Source: an uncultured Hyphomicrobiales bacterium
GTDB taxonomy: Bacteria > Pseudomonadota > Alphaproteobacteria > Rhizobiales > Xanthobacteraceae
DNA length: 64,000 bases
NCBI GenBank assembly: GCA_903929045.1
Contig: CAIYTE010000187.1
Location: 1 to 64,000, forward strand
Direction: 5' to 3'
The position numbers and the translations under genes were made by a program. Shown piece after piece: positions 35,601 to 43,369 of this stretch; the stretch's first letter is position 1; every line of letters begins with the position of its first letter. Below the pieces are notes generated by a model. It was given only the letters and a program-made list of their open reading frames with translations. It was not told the DNA's origin and ran no database searches.

Positions 35601-36108
35601 GGTTCATCTGCGGCGGCATCTGCGGAGTCATGGCCCGCGGCATTGGCGGCTGTTGCTGCATGACCGGATGCGGCTGCATCGGGGGCTGCATCGCCGGATG
35701 CATATGATGATGGATCTGCGGCTGCACCGGCGGCGATTCGATCGGCCGCGACTGGCTGACGAACTGGTCGAGCCGGCGGTCGAGGCGATCGATCAGCGCC
35801 GCGATCTGGCCGCTGTCATCCTGCTCGCGCGGCTTCGGTGCGTAGGCTTCCGGGCCCTTGGCGCTCTTGCGGGCGAAATGTTCGATCTTGCGGGAGAGGT
35901 CGTCGAGCTTCTGGTTGACCGCGGTCAGTTCGCGGCTGTCGACAACTTCATCGTCGTCGTAATCGGAGCCGTCTTCCGCGGCCTGATGCAAAATGACGGT
36001 GTTGAGCCACTCGCCCAAGGACATGCCGGAACGGCGCGCGGCTTCACGCGCGGTTTCGCGCGCTTCCGGCCGTATTCCTTTGACACTCCACGGCACGCTC
36101 AGTTTCAT
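32626..36108 (-). CDS. PodJ-like polar localisation protein with Sel1 repeats
   Basis: A 1160-residue protein. The N-terminus (MKLSVPWSVKGIRPEARETA) matches PodJ-like proteins of rhizobia. A long region follows that is rich in Gln, Pro and Met (about 130-230), then extended coiled coil with DRVEHLA-type heptads (about 240-600), and another Pro/Gln-rich stretch. A single transmembrane helix lies near residue 780 (LFIAASIVAVTVGAVQIAG). The C-terminal part has Sel1/TPR-like repeats (SYEVAVRFAEGRGVPVALDDA and later copies). PodJ organises the cell pole in relatives. The start is ATG 36108; an in-frame GTG at 36120 adds four residues. Confidence 0.82.
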   Translation of the reverse strand: MKLSVPWSVKGIRPEARETAREAARRSGMSLGEWLNTVILHQAAEDGSDYDDDEVVDSRELTAVNQKLDDLSRKIEHFARKSAKGPEAYAPKPREQDDSGQIAALIDRLDRRLDQFVSQSRPIESPPVQPQIHHHMHPAMQPPMQPHPVMQQQPPMPRAMTPQMPPQMNPQPGFQQALPNVPPVRMPPALDLAIAEIAARQRALNGQPQLGQQPMAAAPQRQQAAPAVVQPAPQPVLMPVPQQDLSGLEDQLRKITNQIETLRKPGVEEAINALRAELGDIAHALTDAMPRQAIDTIERQIQGLTHRIAEGKQAGVDANQLTGVEHGLAEVRDALRTLTPAENLVGFNDAVAGLAHKIDLIVADKNPETLHQLEHAITTLRDMASHVASTDAVTGLAQHVEQLADRVEHLAAAASGSDALNHLEHRITALADALAQRSEAGANVPPMLESLVQSLSDKIELIQQNRGDSLASTHLEDQIVALVQRLDASDSRLGHLEAVERGLADLLVHMEELRTNKTSSGLRAEPSPAVDDLKNDMARTQDALHQVNGTLGTLVDRLSKLESGIRSGPQPAAAPPMAPPPTPMGHPMGDHAAVPARKRPVSVEEFNEARQPIGRVVARAVVDPQPAQHFVAPQPEPVQQHYEEPRLAQPAQQQFQQPVQRQAPQQQAPEPAPAQKRLPQAHNLPINPDLPPDEPLEPGSGPPKFRANPGARIAASEAALGGAGPNAAAGKSGFIAAARRAANAALQTKAERSPPPPVAPLADIMELDDPDAPSLRGKLVKRVKQLFIAASIVAVTVGAVQIAGTYFEFGKGSSTKTASRVADDDLDTGSTPKRAASPLAPARPSGATSIVSPPLDYTSPSMTQSMPSLLSPPVMTSRPATVPAPAAAPIASADVTGSIPMPNVARTPVTLPSNAPTASLTDRLPAAIGGNKLRSAAIAGDAAASYEVAVRFAEGRGVPVALDDAARWFERAAAKGLAPAQFRYASLLEKGQGVKKDLVTARKLYLAAAGKGNGKAMHNLAVLYAEGADGKPDYVNAAQWFRKAAQRGVADSQYNLGVLCARGLGTEKNAAESYQWFSLAAAQGDKESAKKRDEIATHMDAETLAAAQRAVQNFQVEPQPQDAIAVAEPAGGWDGISSAPTARPRQVGPLSLGSLQTSNR

Positions 36109-36120
36109 GCTCACGTCCAC

Positions 36121-36468
36121 AATCGTGGTGGAGGAGATCGAGACCCCGGGTAGGCTCTCGTGGAACCGGCGTTGCGTTAACGTCGAGTGCAGGCGCGCGC
36201 GGTTCTCAGTCCACGGTCCGACTTTTTGCCGGATACGGTAAACAGGCCGTTAACTTTTGGCCGAAGTGCTGGATTTTAACGGGAATTTCCCTGCCGCCGG
36301 GTTCCGGCCGCCTTAACGCCGCTGAAAGCGGGACAAGTCATCCTTGGCTCTTGTTGTGGGGAAACGCCGGCCGATCTTTAATCGGTCGCAACCGCTCATT
36401 AGTTAACGAATGGTTAACGCCGCAGGCCTCTCGGCTCGTGGCGAGGGCGGAAAAATCCGGAGGGGACG
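36121..36468. other. Divergent regulatory region, PodJ-like / acyl-CoA dehydrogenase
   Basis: About 350 nt without a gene. It is richer in A and T than the surroundings and holds several TTAAC or GTTAAC hexamers (near 36178, 36250, 36313) plus the full CtrA-type site at 36403-36418. It carries the promoters of both flanking genes. GGAGGGG immediately before 36469 is the dehydrogenase ribosome-binding site. Confidence 0.6.
36403..36418 (+). promoter_or_regulatory. Candidate CtrA binding site
   Basis: TTAA-CGAATGG-TTAAC, an exact match to the alphaproteobacterial CtrA consensus TTAA-N7-TTAAC. It lies 51 nt before the acyl-CoA dehydrogenase start and about 295 nt upstream of the PodJ-like start. 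CtrA control of podJ is known in Caulobacter, so the PodJ-like gene is a plausible target. Confidence 0.6.
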
Positions 36469-38256
36469 ATGCCGACATATAAAGCGCCGGTCGAAGACAC
36501 GTTGTTTCTGCTCAACGACGTGCTGCATATCGACCGCTACGGCAATTTGCCGGGCTTTGCCGATGCCTCCCCCGACGTGATCGAGGCCATCCTCGGCGAA
36601 GCCGCCAAGTTTTCCGAGGAAGTCCTGACCCCGCTCAACCGCGTCGGCGACAAGGAAGGCTGCACCCGCCACTCCGACGGCAAGGTGACGACGCCCACCG
36701 GCTTCAAGGACGCCTACAAGCAGATCATCGAAGGCGGTTGGATCGGCATCTCGGTGCCGCAGGAATTCGGCGGCCAGGCTTTGCCCGCCACCATGACCGT
36801 CGCGGTCAATGAGTACTTCTGTTCGGCCAACATGGCCTTCGCCATGTATCCGGGCCTGACGCAGGGCGCCATCGCCGCGCTGCTCACGCATGCGTCGCAG
36901 GAGATCAAAACCAAATATCTGCCGAAGATGGTCGAGGGTGTCTGGACCGGCACCATGAACCTCACCGAGCCGCATTGCGGCACGGACCTCGGATTGTTGC
37001 GCACGAAGGCCGTGCCGCAGGGCGACGGCAGCTACAAGATCACCGGCACCAAGATTTTCATCTCCGCCGGCGAACACGACATGTCGGACAACATCATCCA
37101 TCTGGTGCTGGCGCGCATCGAAGGCGCACCGGCCGGCACCAAGGGCATTTCGCTGTTCGTCGTGCCGAAGTTCATGGTCAAGGAAGACGGTTCGCTGGCC
37201 GCGCAGAACGGCGTGTCCTGCGGCTCGATCGAAGAGAAGATGGGCATTCACGGCAATGCCACCTGCGTCATGAATTATGACGGCGCGGTCGGGTGGCTGG
37301 TCGGCATCGAGAACCGCGGCCTGCCGGCGATGTTCACGATGATGAACGAAGCAAGACTTGGTGTCGGCGTTCAAGGTCTCGCGCAGTCCGAGGTCGCCTA
37401 TCAGAACGCCGCGATCTACGCGAAAGAACGTTTGCAGGGCCGCGCCATCACCGGCACGAAATTTCCCGACAAGCCGGCCGACCCAATCATCGTGCATCCG
37501 GACGTGCGCCGCACGCTGATGACGATCCGCGCCTTCAACGAAGCGGCGCGCGCTTTGGTGCTGTTCACCGCGCTCAAAGGCGACATCGCGCATCGTTCGC
37601 AGGACGAGAAGGAAAAGCAGGCCGCCGACGATTTCATGGGCTTGCTGACGCCGGTCGTGAAAGGCGTCTGCACCGACGCCGGTTTCGCCAATGCCGTGAT
37701 GTCGCAGCAGATGTATGGCGGTCACGGCTACATCGCCGAGCACGGCATGGAGCAGTTTGTGCGCGACGCGCGCATCGCGCAGATCTATGAAGGCGCCAAC
37801 GGCGTGCAGGCGATGGATCTTGTTGGCCGCAAGCTCGGCAAGGATGGCGGCCGCGCGTTGATGGCGTTCCTCGGTGAGATCGGCGCTTACGTGAAGGAAA
37901 AATCCGCTGACGAGAAGATGAAGCCGCTGGTCACCTCGCTCGGCACCGGCGCGAGCCATCTGCAACAGGCGTCTATGTGGTTCATGCAGAACGCGATGGC
38001 CAAGCCCGACAACGCCGGCGCCGGCGCCACCGACTACATGCACATGTTTGGTCTCGTCGCGCTCGGTTACATGTGGTGCAAGATCGCCGACGCCGCGCAG
38101 GCCAAGATCGGCACCGGCGCCGATCCGCGCTTTGCCGCCAAGCTCGTCACCGCGAAATTCTTCATGGAGCGCATGATGCCGGAAACCGCCGCGCATCTTG
38201 CGCGCATCCAGGCCGGCGCGGGCGCGGTGATGGAATTGCCGGCGGAAGCGTTTTAA
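36469..38256 (+). CDS. Acyl-CoA dehydrogenase, large DmdC-like type
   Basis: A 595-residue acyl-CoA dehydrogenase with the extra C-terminal domain of about 120 residues that marks the DmdC/AcdA-like group. Motifs are TEPHCGTDLGLLRTKA (FAD/substrate), MYGGHGYIAEHGMEQFVRD and YEGANGVQAMDLVGRK, where the Glu is the likely catalytic base. DmdC acts on methylmercaptopropionyl-CoA, and close relatives act on medium or long acyl-CoA; the substrate here is not determined. A strong GGAGGGG Shine-Dalgarno lies 3-4 nt before the ATG. It is convergent with the PAS gene (3-nt gap). Confidence 0.9.
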   Translation: MPTYKAPVEDTLFLLNDVLHIDRYGNLPGFADASPDVIEAILGEAAKFSEEVLTPLNRVGDKEGCTRHSDGKVTTPTGFKDAYKQIIEGGWIGISVPQEFGGQALPATMTVAVNEYFCSANMAFAMYPGLTQGAIAALLTHASQEIKTKYLPKMVEGVWTGTMNLTEPHCGTDLGLLRTKAVPQGDGSYKITGTKIFISAGEHDMSDNIIHLVLARIEGAPAGTKGISLFVVPKFMVKEDGSLAAQNGVSCGSIEEKMGIHGNATCVMNYDGAVGWLVGIENRGLPAMFTMMNEARLGVGVQGLAQSEVAYQNAAIYAKERLQGRAITGTKFPDKPADPIIVHPDVRRTLMTIRAFNEAARALVLFTALKGDIAHRSQDEKEKQAADDFMGLLTPVVKGVCTDAGFANAVMSQQMYGGHGYIAEHGMEQFVRDARIAQIYEGANGVQAMDLVGRKLGKDGGRALMAFLGEIGAYVKEKSADEKMKPLVTSLGTGASHLQQASMWFMQNAMAKPDNAGAGATDYMHMFGLVALGYMWCKIADAAQAKIGTGADPRFAAKLVTAKFFMERMMPETAAHLARIQAGAGAVMELPAEAF

Positions 38257-38259
38257 CCG

Positions 38260-38817
38260 CTACGCCCCGGCTGCGCCGATATCGATCGTGGCGCAGAGCT
38301 TGAGTTTGAGCGCGCCGTTGCGCAGCTTGTTGAGCGCGCCATCGTCGAAGGCGCCGTCGACGCAGACGAATTCGAAGGCCGAAAGGATGCGCTCGACGGC
38401 GCCGGTCTCGCCGCAAAACGGCAGGATCAGCCGCTCGAAGTGAATGATACGGCCCTTGTCGTCCGGAACATCGAGGGTCGTGTAGACCGGCAGGCCCGTC
38501 GTGCAACTGTGCCGGTAAGGCATCAGGCCGCTGTCGTGACGGTCGCGCGGCACGATGTCGTTCAGGTAACGCCCGCGCGCGTCTTCGCCGTAGAGCTTGG
38601 TAACGCCCGGCCCATAAGCGCGAATGAAAAAGCGCTGCGGCTCGCCGGTGACGTCGAGAAAACTGACGCTGTCCGCGACGCGTCTGAGCTCGTCCGGCTT
38701 GACGTCCTGCCACTTCGGCGCGCCGCCATTGAGACCGCGATGCCGCATCCAGAACTTCAGCAGCCACCGCTGATTGATCGCCCGAACGGCATCCGGGCGC
38801 GCGATGTCGAAATGCAT
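38260..38817 (-). CDS. PAS-domain protein (PAS_5-like)
   Basis: A 185-residue cytoplasmic protein in which almost the whole length is a single PAS-like domain (FFIRAYGPGVTKLYGEDARGRYLNDI, HFERLILPFCGE, VERILSAFEFV). It resembles the PAS_5 families common in Bradyrhizobium and relatives, with no output domain attached. ATG at 38817 (MHFDIARPD) has GGA 4 nt upstream; an in-frame start at 38892 would add a Cys/Lys-rich, unlikely head. Function unknown; probably a small sensor or adaptor. Confidence 0.72.
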   Translation of the reverse strand: MHFDIARPDAVRAINQRWLLKFWMRHRGLNGGAPKWQDVKPDELRRVADSVSFLDVTGEPQRFFIRAYGPGVTKLYGEDARGRYLNDIVPRDRHDSGLMPYRHSCTTGLPVYTTLDVPDDKGRIIHFERLILPFCGETGAVERILSAFEFVCVDGAFDDGALNKLRNGALKLKLCATIDIGAAGA

Positions 38818-38941
38818 TCCGTGAGAGCCCCACCGATTCCCGAAAGCGAGACTACCGTCTCGTTTTGGCTTGCGCCATAAACAGCATTGCATATCTGTAG
38901 AAATTTTCCGGGAAAAGTCCGCGCCGCGACAAAAAAGATGA

Positions 38942-40180
38942 CTAGGCCGTCCGCAATATCAATCGCGGCCTGTTGCGCACCAGCAGCCACGTCATGATGG
39001 CGACGTTGAGCAGATTCCAGCCGAGCCCGTTGAGGAAGGCGGCGCGGTAGGAGCCGGTGATGTCGAAGATGACGCCGGACATCCAGCCGCCGAGCGCCAT
39101 GCCGAGCAAGGTCGCCATGATGCAGAGGCCGACGCGGGTGCCGGCTTCCTTCGGCGAAAAATATTCGCGCACGATGATGGCGTAGCTCGGCACCAGGCCG
39201 CCCTGGAACAGGCCGAACAGCGCCGAGATGACGTAGAGCGACACCAGCCCGTCGAACCAGAGATAGAGAAACAGCGCGACGCCTTGCAGCACCGAGCCGA
39301 GCAGCAGCGTGCGCACACCGCCGATGCGGTCGGCGATGTAGCCGGACGCGACGCGGCTGATGACGCCGCAGCCCAGCATCAGCGACAGCATTTCGGCGCC
39401 GCGCGCCACGCCGTAACCGAGATCGCCGCAATAGGCGACGATATGCACCTGCGGCATCGACATCGCCACGCAGCAGCCGACGCCGGCGAGCATCAACAAG
39501 GTCTGCAGCGTTCCTGGCGAGATCGGACTTTCCGCCTGGCGCTTGGCCAACGCGGCGCTGGCGGCCCGGCTTTCGCCATGCGCGATGCGCCGCCGCATCA
39601 GCAGCGACAGCGGCAGAATGACCACCAGCAGGAACAGGCCGATGCCGATATGCGTCGGCCGCCAGCCGTTGCTGGCGATGAAATGCTGCGCCACCGGCGG
39701 CCAGATCGCGCCGGCGAGATAATTGCCGGCGGCGGCAATCGAGACGGCGATGCCGCGGCGCTTCACAAACCAGTGCGAGGTGTCGGCCATCAGCGGACCG
39801 AAACTCGCCGAACAGCCGATGCCGACCAGCAGGCCCTGGGCCAGCGCGACCTGCCAGACATTGCCGGCCAGCGCGATCAGCGCGTAGCCGGCGGACAGCA
39901 TGAGGGTGCCGACGGCGATCGGCGCCGCGATGCCGAAGCGGTCGGCGAGTTTGCCCATGAGCACGCCTCCGCAGGCAAAGCCGATCATGCCGAAGGTGAA
40001 GGGCAGGGAGGCTTCGCCGCGGCCGATGCCGAAATCGGCTTGAATCGCGGGCAGCGCCACCATGTAGGTCCACATGCCGGCGCCGCCGAGCGTCGCCAGC
40101 AGCACGGCGACGCTTAAACGCAACCAGGCGGCGCGCGAGTCGGCGACGCTGCTGGAATCGATATCCGCGTGAGGTGTCAT
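38942..40180 (-). CDS. MFS transporter, monocarboxylate-like
   Basis: A 412-residue major facilitator with twelve predicted helices. The loop 2-3 signature is present as GGVLMGKLADRFGIAAPI, and the mid-protein loop carries the basic RRRIAHGESR. The layout and SASFGPLMADTSHWFVKRRGIAVSIAAAGNY resemble the OFA/monocarboxylate group. Substrate unknown; the neighbours suggest a short-chain acid or fatty-acid precursor, which is inference. It is divergent from the acyl-CoA dehydrogenase gene at 40385. Confidence 0.85.
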   Translation of the reverse strand: MTPHADIDSSSVADSRAAWLRLSVAVLLATLGGAGMWTYMVALPAIQADFGIGRGEASLPFTFGMIGFACGGVLMGKLADRFGIAAPIAVGTLMLSAGYALIALAGNVWQVALAQGLLVGIGCSASFGPLMADTSHWFVKRRGIAVSIAAAGNYLAGAIWPPVAQHFIASNGWRPTHIGIGLFLLVVILPLSLLMRRRIAHGESRAASAALAKRQAESPISPGTLQTLLMLAGVGCCVAMSMPQVHIVAYCGDLGYGVARGAEMLSLMLGCGVISRVASGYIADRIGGVRTLLLGSVLQGVALFLYLWFDGLVSLYVISALFGLFQGGLVPSYAIIVREYFSPKEAGTRVGLCIMATLLGMALGGWMSGVIFDITGSYRAAFLNGLGWNLLNVAIMTWLLVRNRPRLILRTA

Positions 40181-40238
40181 GTGTCAGTCCCGGCCGGGCG
40201 GTGGTAGCACCCCGAACCGCCGGGGCAAAGTTGGTCTC

Positions 40239-40307
40239 CGCTCATTCCCGCGAAAGCGGGAATCCAGCTTCCAGAACTGGACCCCCGCTTTGGCGGGGGC
40301 GAGCGGA
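40239..40307. repeat. Family-B palindromic element at a divergent junction
   Basis: GCTCATTCCCGCGAAAGCGGGAATCCAG and CTGGACCCCCGCTTTGGCGGGGGCGAGCGGA, in the 204-nt region between the MFS start and the acyl-CoA dehydrogenase start. It leaves about 77 nt for the downstream promoter. Confidence 0.8.
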
Positions 40308-40384
40308 AGGCTGGTTCACTCTCGATTCCGTCACGCACCCCCTCTATTGTCCCCCGAAAGCCTGAGTCGCCGGGAAACGCCTCA

Positions 40385-41542
40385 ATGGAAGCCCTCAACG
40401 TTCCGCGGCCGCCGTGGATGACAGAGGACCTCGTTCTGCTCGAGGAGCAGGCGCGGCGCTTCACTGCCGACGAATACACCCCGCATATCAATCGCTGGCA
40501 CGAGGCCGGCATGTATGAGCGCGACGTCTGGGACAAGGCGGGCGCCGCCGGTCTGCTGTGCGCCGCGATGCCGGAAGACTACGGCGGCGCCGGCGGCACT
40601 TTCGCCCATGAGGCGGTGATCAACCGCGAATTCTCGCTCGGCGGCTTCGACGATTTCGGCGCGCCTTTGCACTCAGGGATCGTCGCGCCCTACATCCTGC
40701 ATTACGGCACCGAGGAGCAGAAAAAGCGCTGGCTGCCGAAGCTCGCCACCGGCGAGCTGATCGGCGCCATCGCCATGACCGAGCCCGGCACCGGCTCCGA
40801 CCTGCAAGGCGTGCGCACCAAAGCCGAGAAATCCGGCAACGGCTACAAGCTCAACGGCGCCAAGACCTTCATCACCAACGGCCAGCACGCCAATCTCATC
40901 ATCGTCGTCGCCAAGACCGATCCGGCGGCCGGCTCGAAGGGCGTGTCGCTGCTGGTGGTCGAAACCGACGGCGCCAACGGCTTCCGCCGCGGCCGCAAAC
41001 TGAAGAAGCTCGGCATGGATTCGGCAGACACGTCGGAACTGTTTTTCGACGACGTGCAGTTGCCGGCGGAAAGCCTGCTCGGACCTGAGGAAGGCCAGGG
41101 CTTCTACCAGCTGATGAAGGAACTGCCGCAGGAGCGGCTCATCGTCGCGGTCCATGCGGTGGCGATGATGGAGCGCGCGGTGGCGCTGACCGTCGATTAC
41201 ACCAAGCAGCGCAAGGCTTTCGGCAAGCCGATCATCGACTTCCAGAACACCGCCTTCGAACTGGCCGAGTGCAAGACCGACGCGACCATCGCCAAGGTTT
41301 TCCTCGACCACTGCATCGGCTTGCATCTGGAGGGCAAACTCGACACCGTGACCGCCTCGATGGCCAAATACCGCCTCACCGACACTCTGGCCACGGTGGT
41401 CGACCGCTGCCTCCAGCTCTTTGGCGGCTACGGTTTCATGGACGAATATCCGATTTCCCGCCTCTACCGGGATGCCCGCGTGCTGCGTATCTATGCCGGT
41501 ACCAACGAGATCATGAAGCTGCTGATCGCGCGGAGTTTGTGA
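40385..41542 (+). CDS. Acyl-CoA dehydrogenase
   Basis: A 385-residue acyl-CoA dehydrogenase of standard length. Motifs in order: [77 protein letters not shown] and [16 protein letters not shown]. It oxidises an acyl-CoA to the 2-enoyl-CoA, passing electrons to ETF. It starts the operon-like run acyl-CoA dehydrogenase, thiolase, cupin, FadJ-type enzyme on the plus strand, with a family-A palindrome between it and the thiolase. Confidence 0.92.
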   Translation: MEALNVPRPPWMTEDLVLLEEQARRFTADEYTPHINRWHEAGMYERDVWDKAGAAGLLCAAMPEDYGGAGGTFAHEAVINREFSLGGFDDFGAPLHSGIVAPYILHYGTEEQKKRWLPKLATGELIGAIAMTEPGTGSDLQGVRTKAEKSGNGYKLNGAKTFITNGQHANLIIVVAKTDPAAGSKGVSLLVVETDGANGFRRGRKLKKLGMDSADTSELFFDDVQLPAESLLGPEEGQGFYQLMKELPQERLIVAVHAVAMMERAVALTVDYTKQRKAFGKPIIDFQNTAFELAECKTDATIAKVFLDHCIGLHLEGKLDTVTASMAKYRLTDTLATVVDRCLQLFGGYGFMDEYPISRLYRDARVLRIYAGTNEIMKLLIARSL

Positions 41543-41548
41543 TGCCTC

Positions 41549-41656
41549 TGTCATTCCGGGGCGCTTGCGTAGCAAGCGAACGCGGAATCCAGGGCTGCGG
41601 GATAGAGTGTTGTTTCTGGATTCCGGGTTCGCGCGTGCCGCGCGCCCCGGAATGAC
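41549..41656. repeat. Family-A palindromic element
   Basis: GTCATTCCGGGGCGCTTGC...GAACGCGGAATCCAG and CTGGATTCCGGGTTCGC...GCGCCCCGGAATGAC. It starts 6 nt after the dehydrogenase stop and ends 16 nt before the thiolase start, in a tandem gene pair. Confidence 0.85.
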
Positions 41657-41672
41657 GACGAAAGGATCGAAA

Positions 41673-42881
41673 ATGCCCGACGCATTTATCTACGACCACG
41701 TGCGCACCCCGCGCGGCCGCGGCAAGGCCGACGGTTCGCTGCATGAAGTGACCGCGCTCAATCTCGCGGCGCAGACGCTCGCCGCCGTGCGCGACCGCAA
41801 CAAGCTCGACGCCAAGCAGCTCGACGATGTCGTGCTTGGCTGCGTCGATCCGGTCGGCGAGGCGGGCGGCGACATCGCCCGCGCCGCGGCGTTGGTGGCC
41901 GGGTTGGGCGATACGGTCCCCGGCATCCAGATCAACCGCTTCTGCGCCTCGGGTCTCGACGCGGTGAATTTCGCCGCGGCCGAAGTCATGTCGGGCCAGC
42001 ACGATCTCGCCATCGGCGGCGGCGTCGAATCCATGAGCCGCGTCGGCATCGGTGCCGCGGGCGGCGCCTGGCCGGTCGATCCCTCGATCGCGGTTGAAAC
42101 TTACTTCCTGCCGCAGGGCATTTCCGCCGATCTCATCGCCACCAAATACGGCTTCTCGCGTGACGACGTCGATGCTTACGCCGTCGAAAGCCAGAAGCGC
42201 GCCGCCAAGTCGTGGGAAGAGGGGCGCTTCAAGAACGCGATCATGCCCGTGAAAGACGTCAACGGTCTCACCATTCTCGCCAAGGACGAGCACATGCGTC
42301 CGACGACGACGATGCAGACGCTGGCGTCGTTGCAGCCGTCCTTCGTGCAGATGGGCGAGATGGGCGGCTTCGATGCAGTCGCCGTGCAGCGCTATCCGCA
42401 GCTTGAAACGGTCAACCATGTCCATCACGCCGGCAATTCATCCGGCATCGTCGATGGCGCCGCCGCGGTGCTGGTCGGCAATGCCGAAGCCGGCAAGCGC
42501 AATAACTTGAAGCCGCGCGCGCGCATCAAGGCCTTCGCCAATATCGGCTCGGAGCCGGCGATCATGCTCACCGGTCCGGTCGATGTGACCGAGAAGGTGT
42601 TGAAGAAGGCGGGGATGTCGGTCGGCGACATCGATCTTTACGAACTCAACGAAGCCTTCGCCTCGGTGGTGCTGCGCTACATGCAGGCGCTCAACATTCC
42701 CCACGACAAGATCAATGTCTGCGGCGGCGCCATCGCCATGGGCCATCCGCTCGGCGCCACCGGCGCCATGATCCTCGGCACCGTGCTCGACGAACTGGAG
42801 CGCACCGGCAAGTCGACGGCGCTGATTACGCTGTGCATCGGCGCCGGCATGGGCACCGCGACCATCATCGAGCGGGTTTGA
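41673..42881 (+). CDS. Acetyl-CoA C-acyltransferase (thiolase)
   Basis: A 402-residue thiolase. The acyl-accepting Cys is in [15 protein letters not shown] (about residue 90), the His loop is in ELNEAFASV and [15 protein letters not shown], and the second catalytic Cys is in [12 protein letters not shown]. It cleaves 3-ketoacyl-CoA to acetyl-CoA and a shorter acyl-CoA, the last step of beta-oxidation. Between a dehydrogenase and a FadJ-type multienzyme, it completes the cycle. ATG 41673 is the family start, after the palindrome. Confidence 0.93.
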   Translation: MPDAFIYDHVRTPRGRGKADGSLHEVTALNLAAQTLAAVRDRNKLDAKQLDDVVLGCVDPVGEAGGDIARAAALVAGLGDTVPGIQINRFCASGLDAVNFAAAEVMSGQHDLAIGGGVESMSRVGIGAAGGAWPVDPSIAVETYFLPQGISADLIATKYGFSRDDVDAYAVESQKRAAKSWEEGRFKNAIMPVKDVNGLTILAKDEHMRPTTTMQTLASLQPSFVQMGEMGGFDAVAVQRYPQLETVNHVHHAGNSSGIVDGAAAVLVGNAEAGKRNNLKPRARIKAFANIGSEPAIMLTGPVDVTEKVLKKAGMSVGDIDLYELNEAFASVVLRYMQALNIPHDKINVCGGAIAMGHPLGATGAMILGTVLDELERTGKSTALITLCIGAGMGTATIIERV

Positions 42882-42889
42882 ATTCTGAA

Positions 42890-43348
42890 ATGCCCAAGAT
42901 CGACATCGACAAGATCGCTATCGACACCGCGACCGGATATCCGGCGCCGTTTTACAAGGCCGTCGAAGGCCGCAGCCGCAAGCGGCTCGGCAATGCCGTC
43001 GGCCTCGACCAGTTCGGCGTCAATCTCTGCACGCTGAAGCCCGGCGCGGCCTCGTCGCAGCGCCACTGGCAGCACGGCGAGGACGAGTTCGTCTACATGC
43101 TTCAGGGCGAAGTCGTGCTGTGCGAGGACGGCGGCGAGACCGTGCTCAAGCCTGGCGACGCCGCCGGCTGGAAGGCCGGCGTGCCGAACGGCCACTGCCT
43201 CATCAACCGCAGCGACCGCGACGCGGTGTTCATCGAAGTCGGCAGCCGCAAGCCGGCCGAAGAAGTGACCTATCCCGACATCGACATGCATTTCATCCGC
43301 GACGGCGCCAACCGGCGCTACACGCGCAAATCCGGCGAACCGTACTAG
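42890..43348 (+). CDS. Cupin-domain protein in the beta-oxidation run
   Basis: A 152-residue single-domain cupin. Metal-site residues are visible in [19 protein letters not shown] (two His and a Glu) and in [12 protein letters not shown] (the second His). It starts 8 nt after the thiolase stop and ends 21 nt before the FadJ-type start, so it is co-transcribed with them. No catalytic role in beta-oxidation is known for this family, so it is probably a sensor or a side-product detoxifying enzyme; that is inference. Confidence 0.8.
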   Translation: MPKIDIDKIAIDTATGYPAPFYKAVEGRSRKRLGNAVGLDQFGVNLCTLKPGAASSQRHWQHGEDEFVYMLQGEVVLCEDGGETVLKPGDAAGWKAGVPNGHCLINRSDRDAVFIEVGSRKPAEEVTYPDIDMHFIRDGANRRYTRKSGEPY

Positions 43349-43369
43349 AAACTCTGGGAGCTTCCGCTC

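Noticed and set aside
34114-36153. 679-codon plus-strand frame opposite the PodJ-like gene
   Set aside because: A shadow of the coiled-coil gene in the antisense frame; Arg-rich with no motif.
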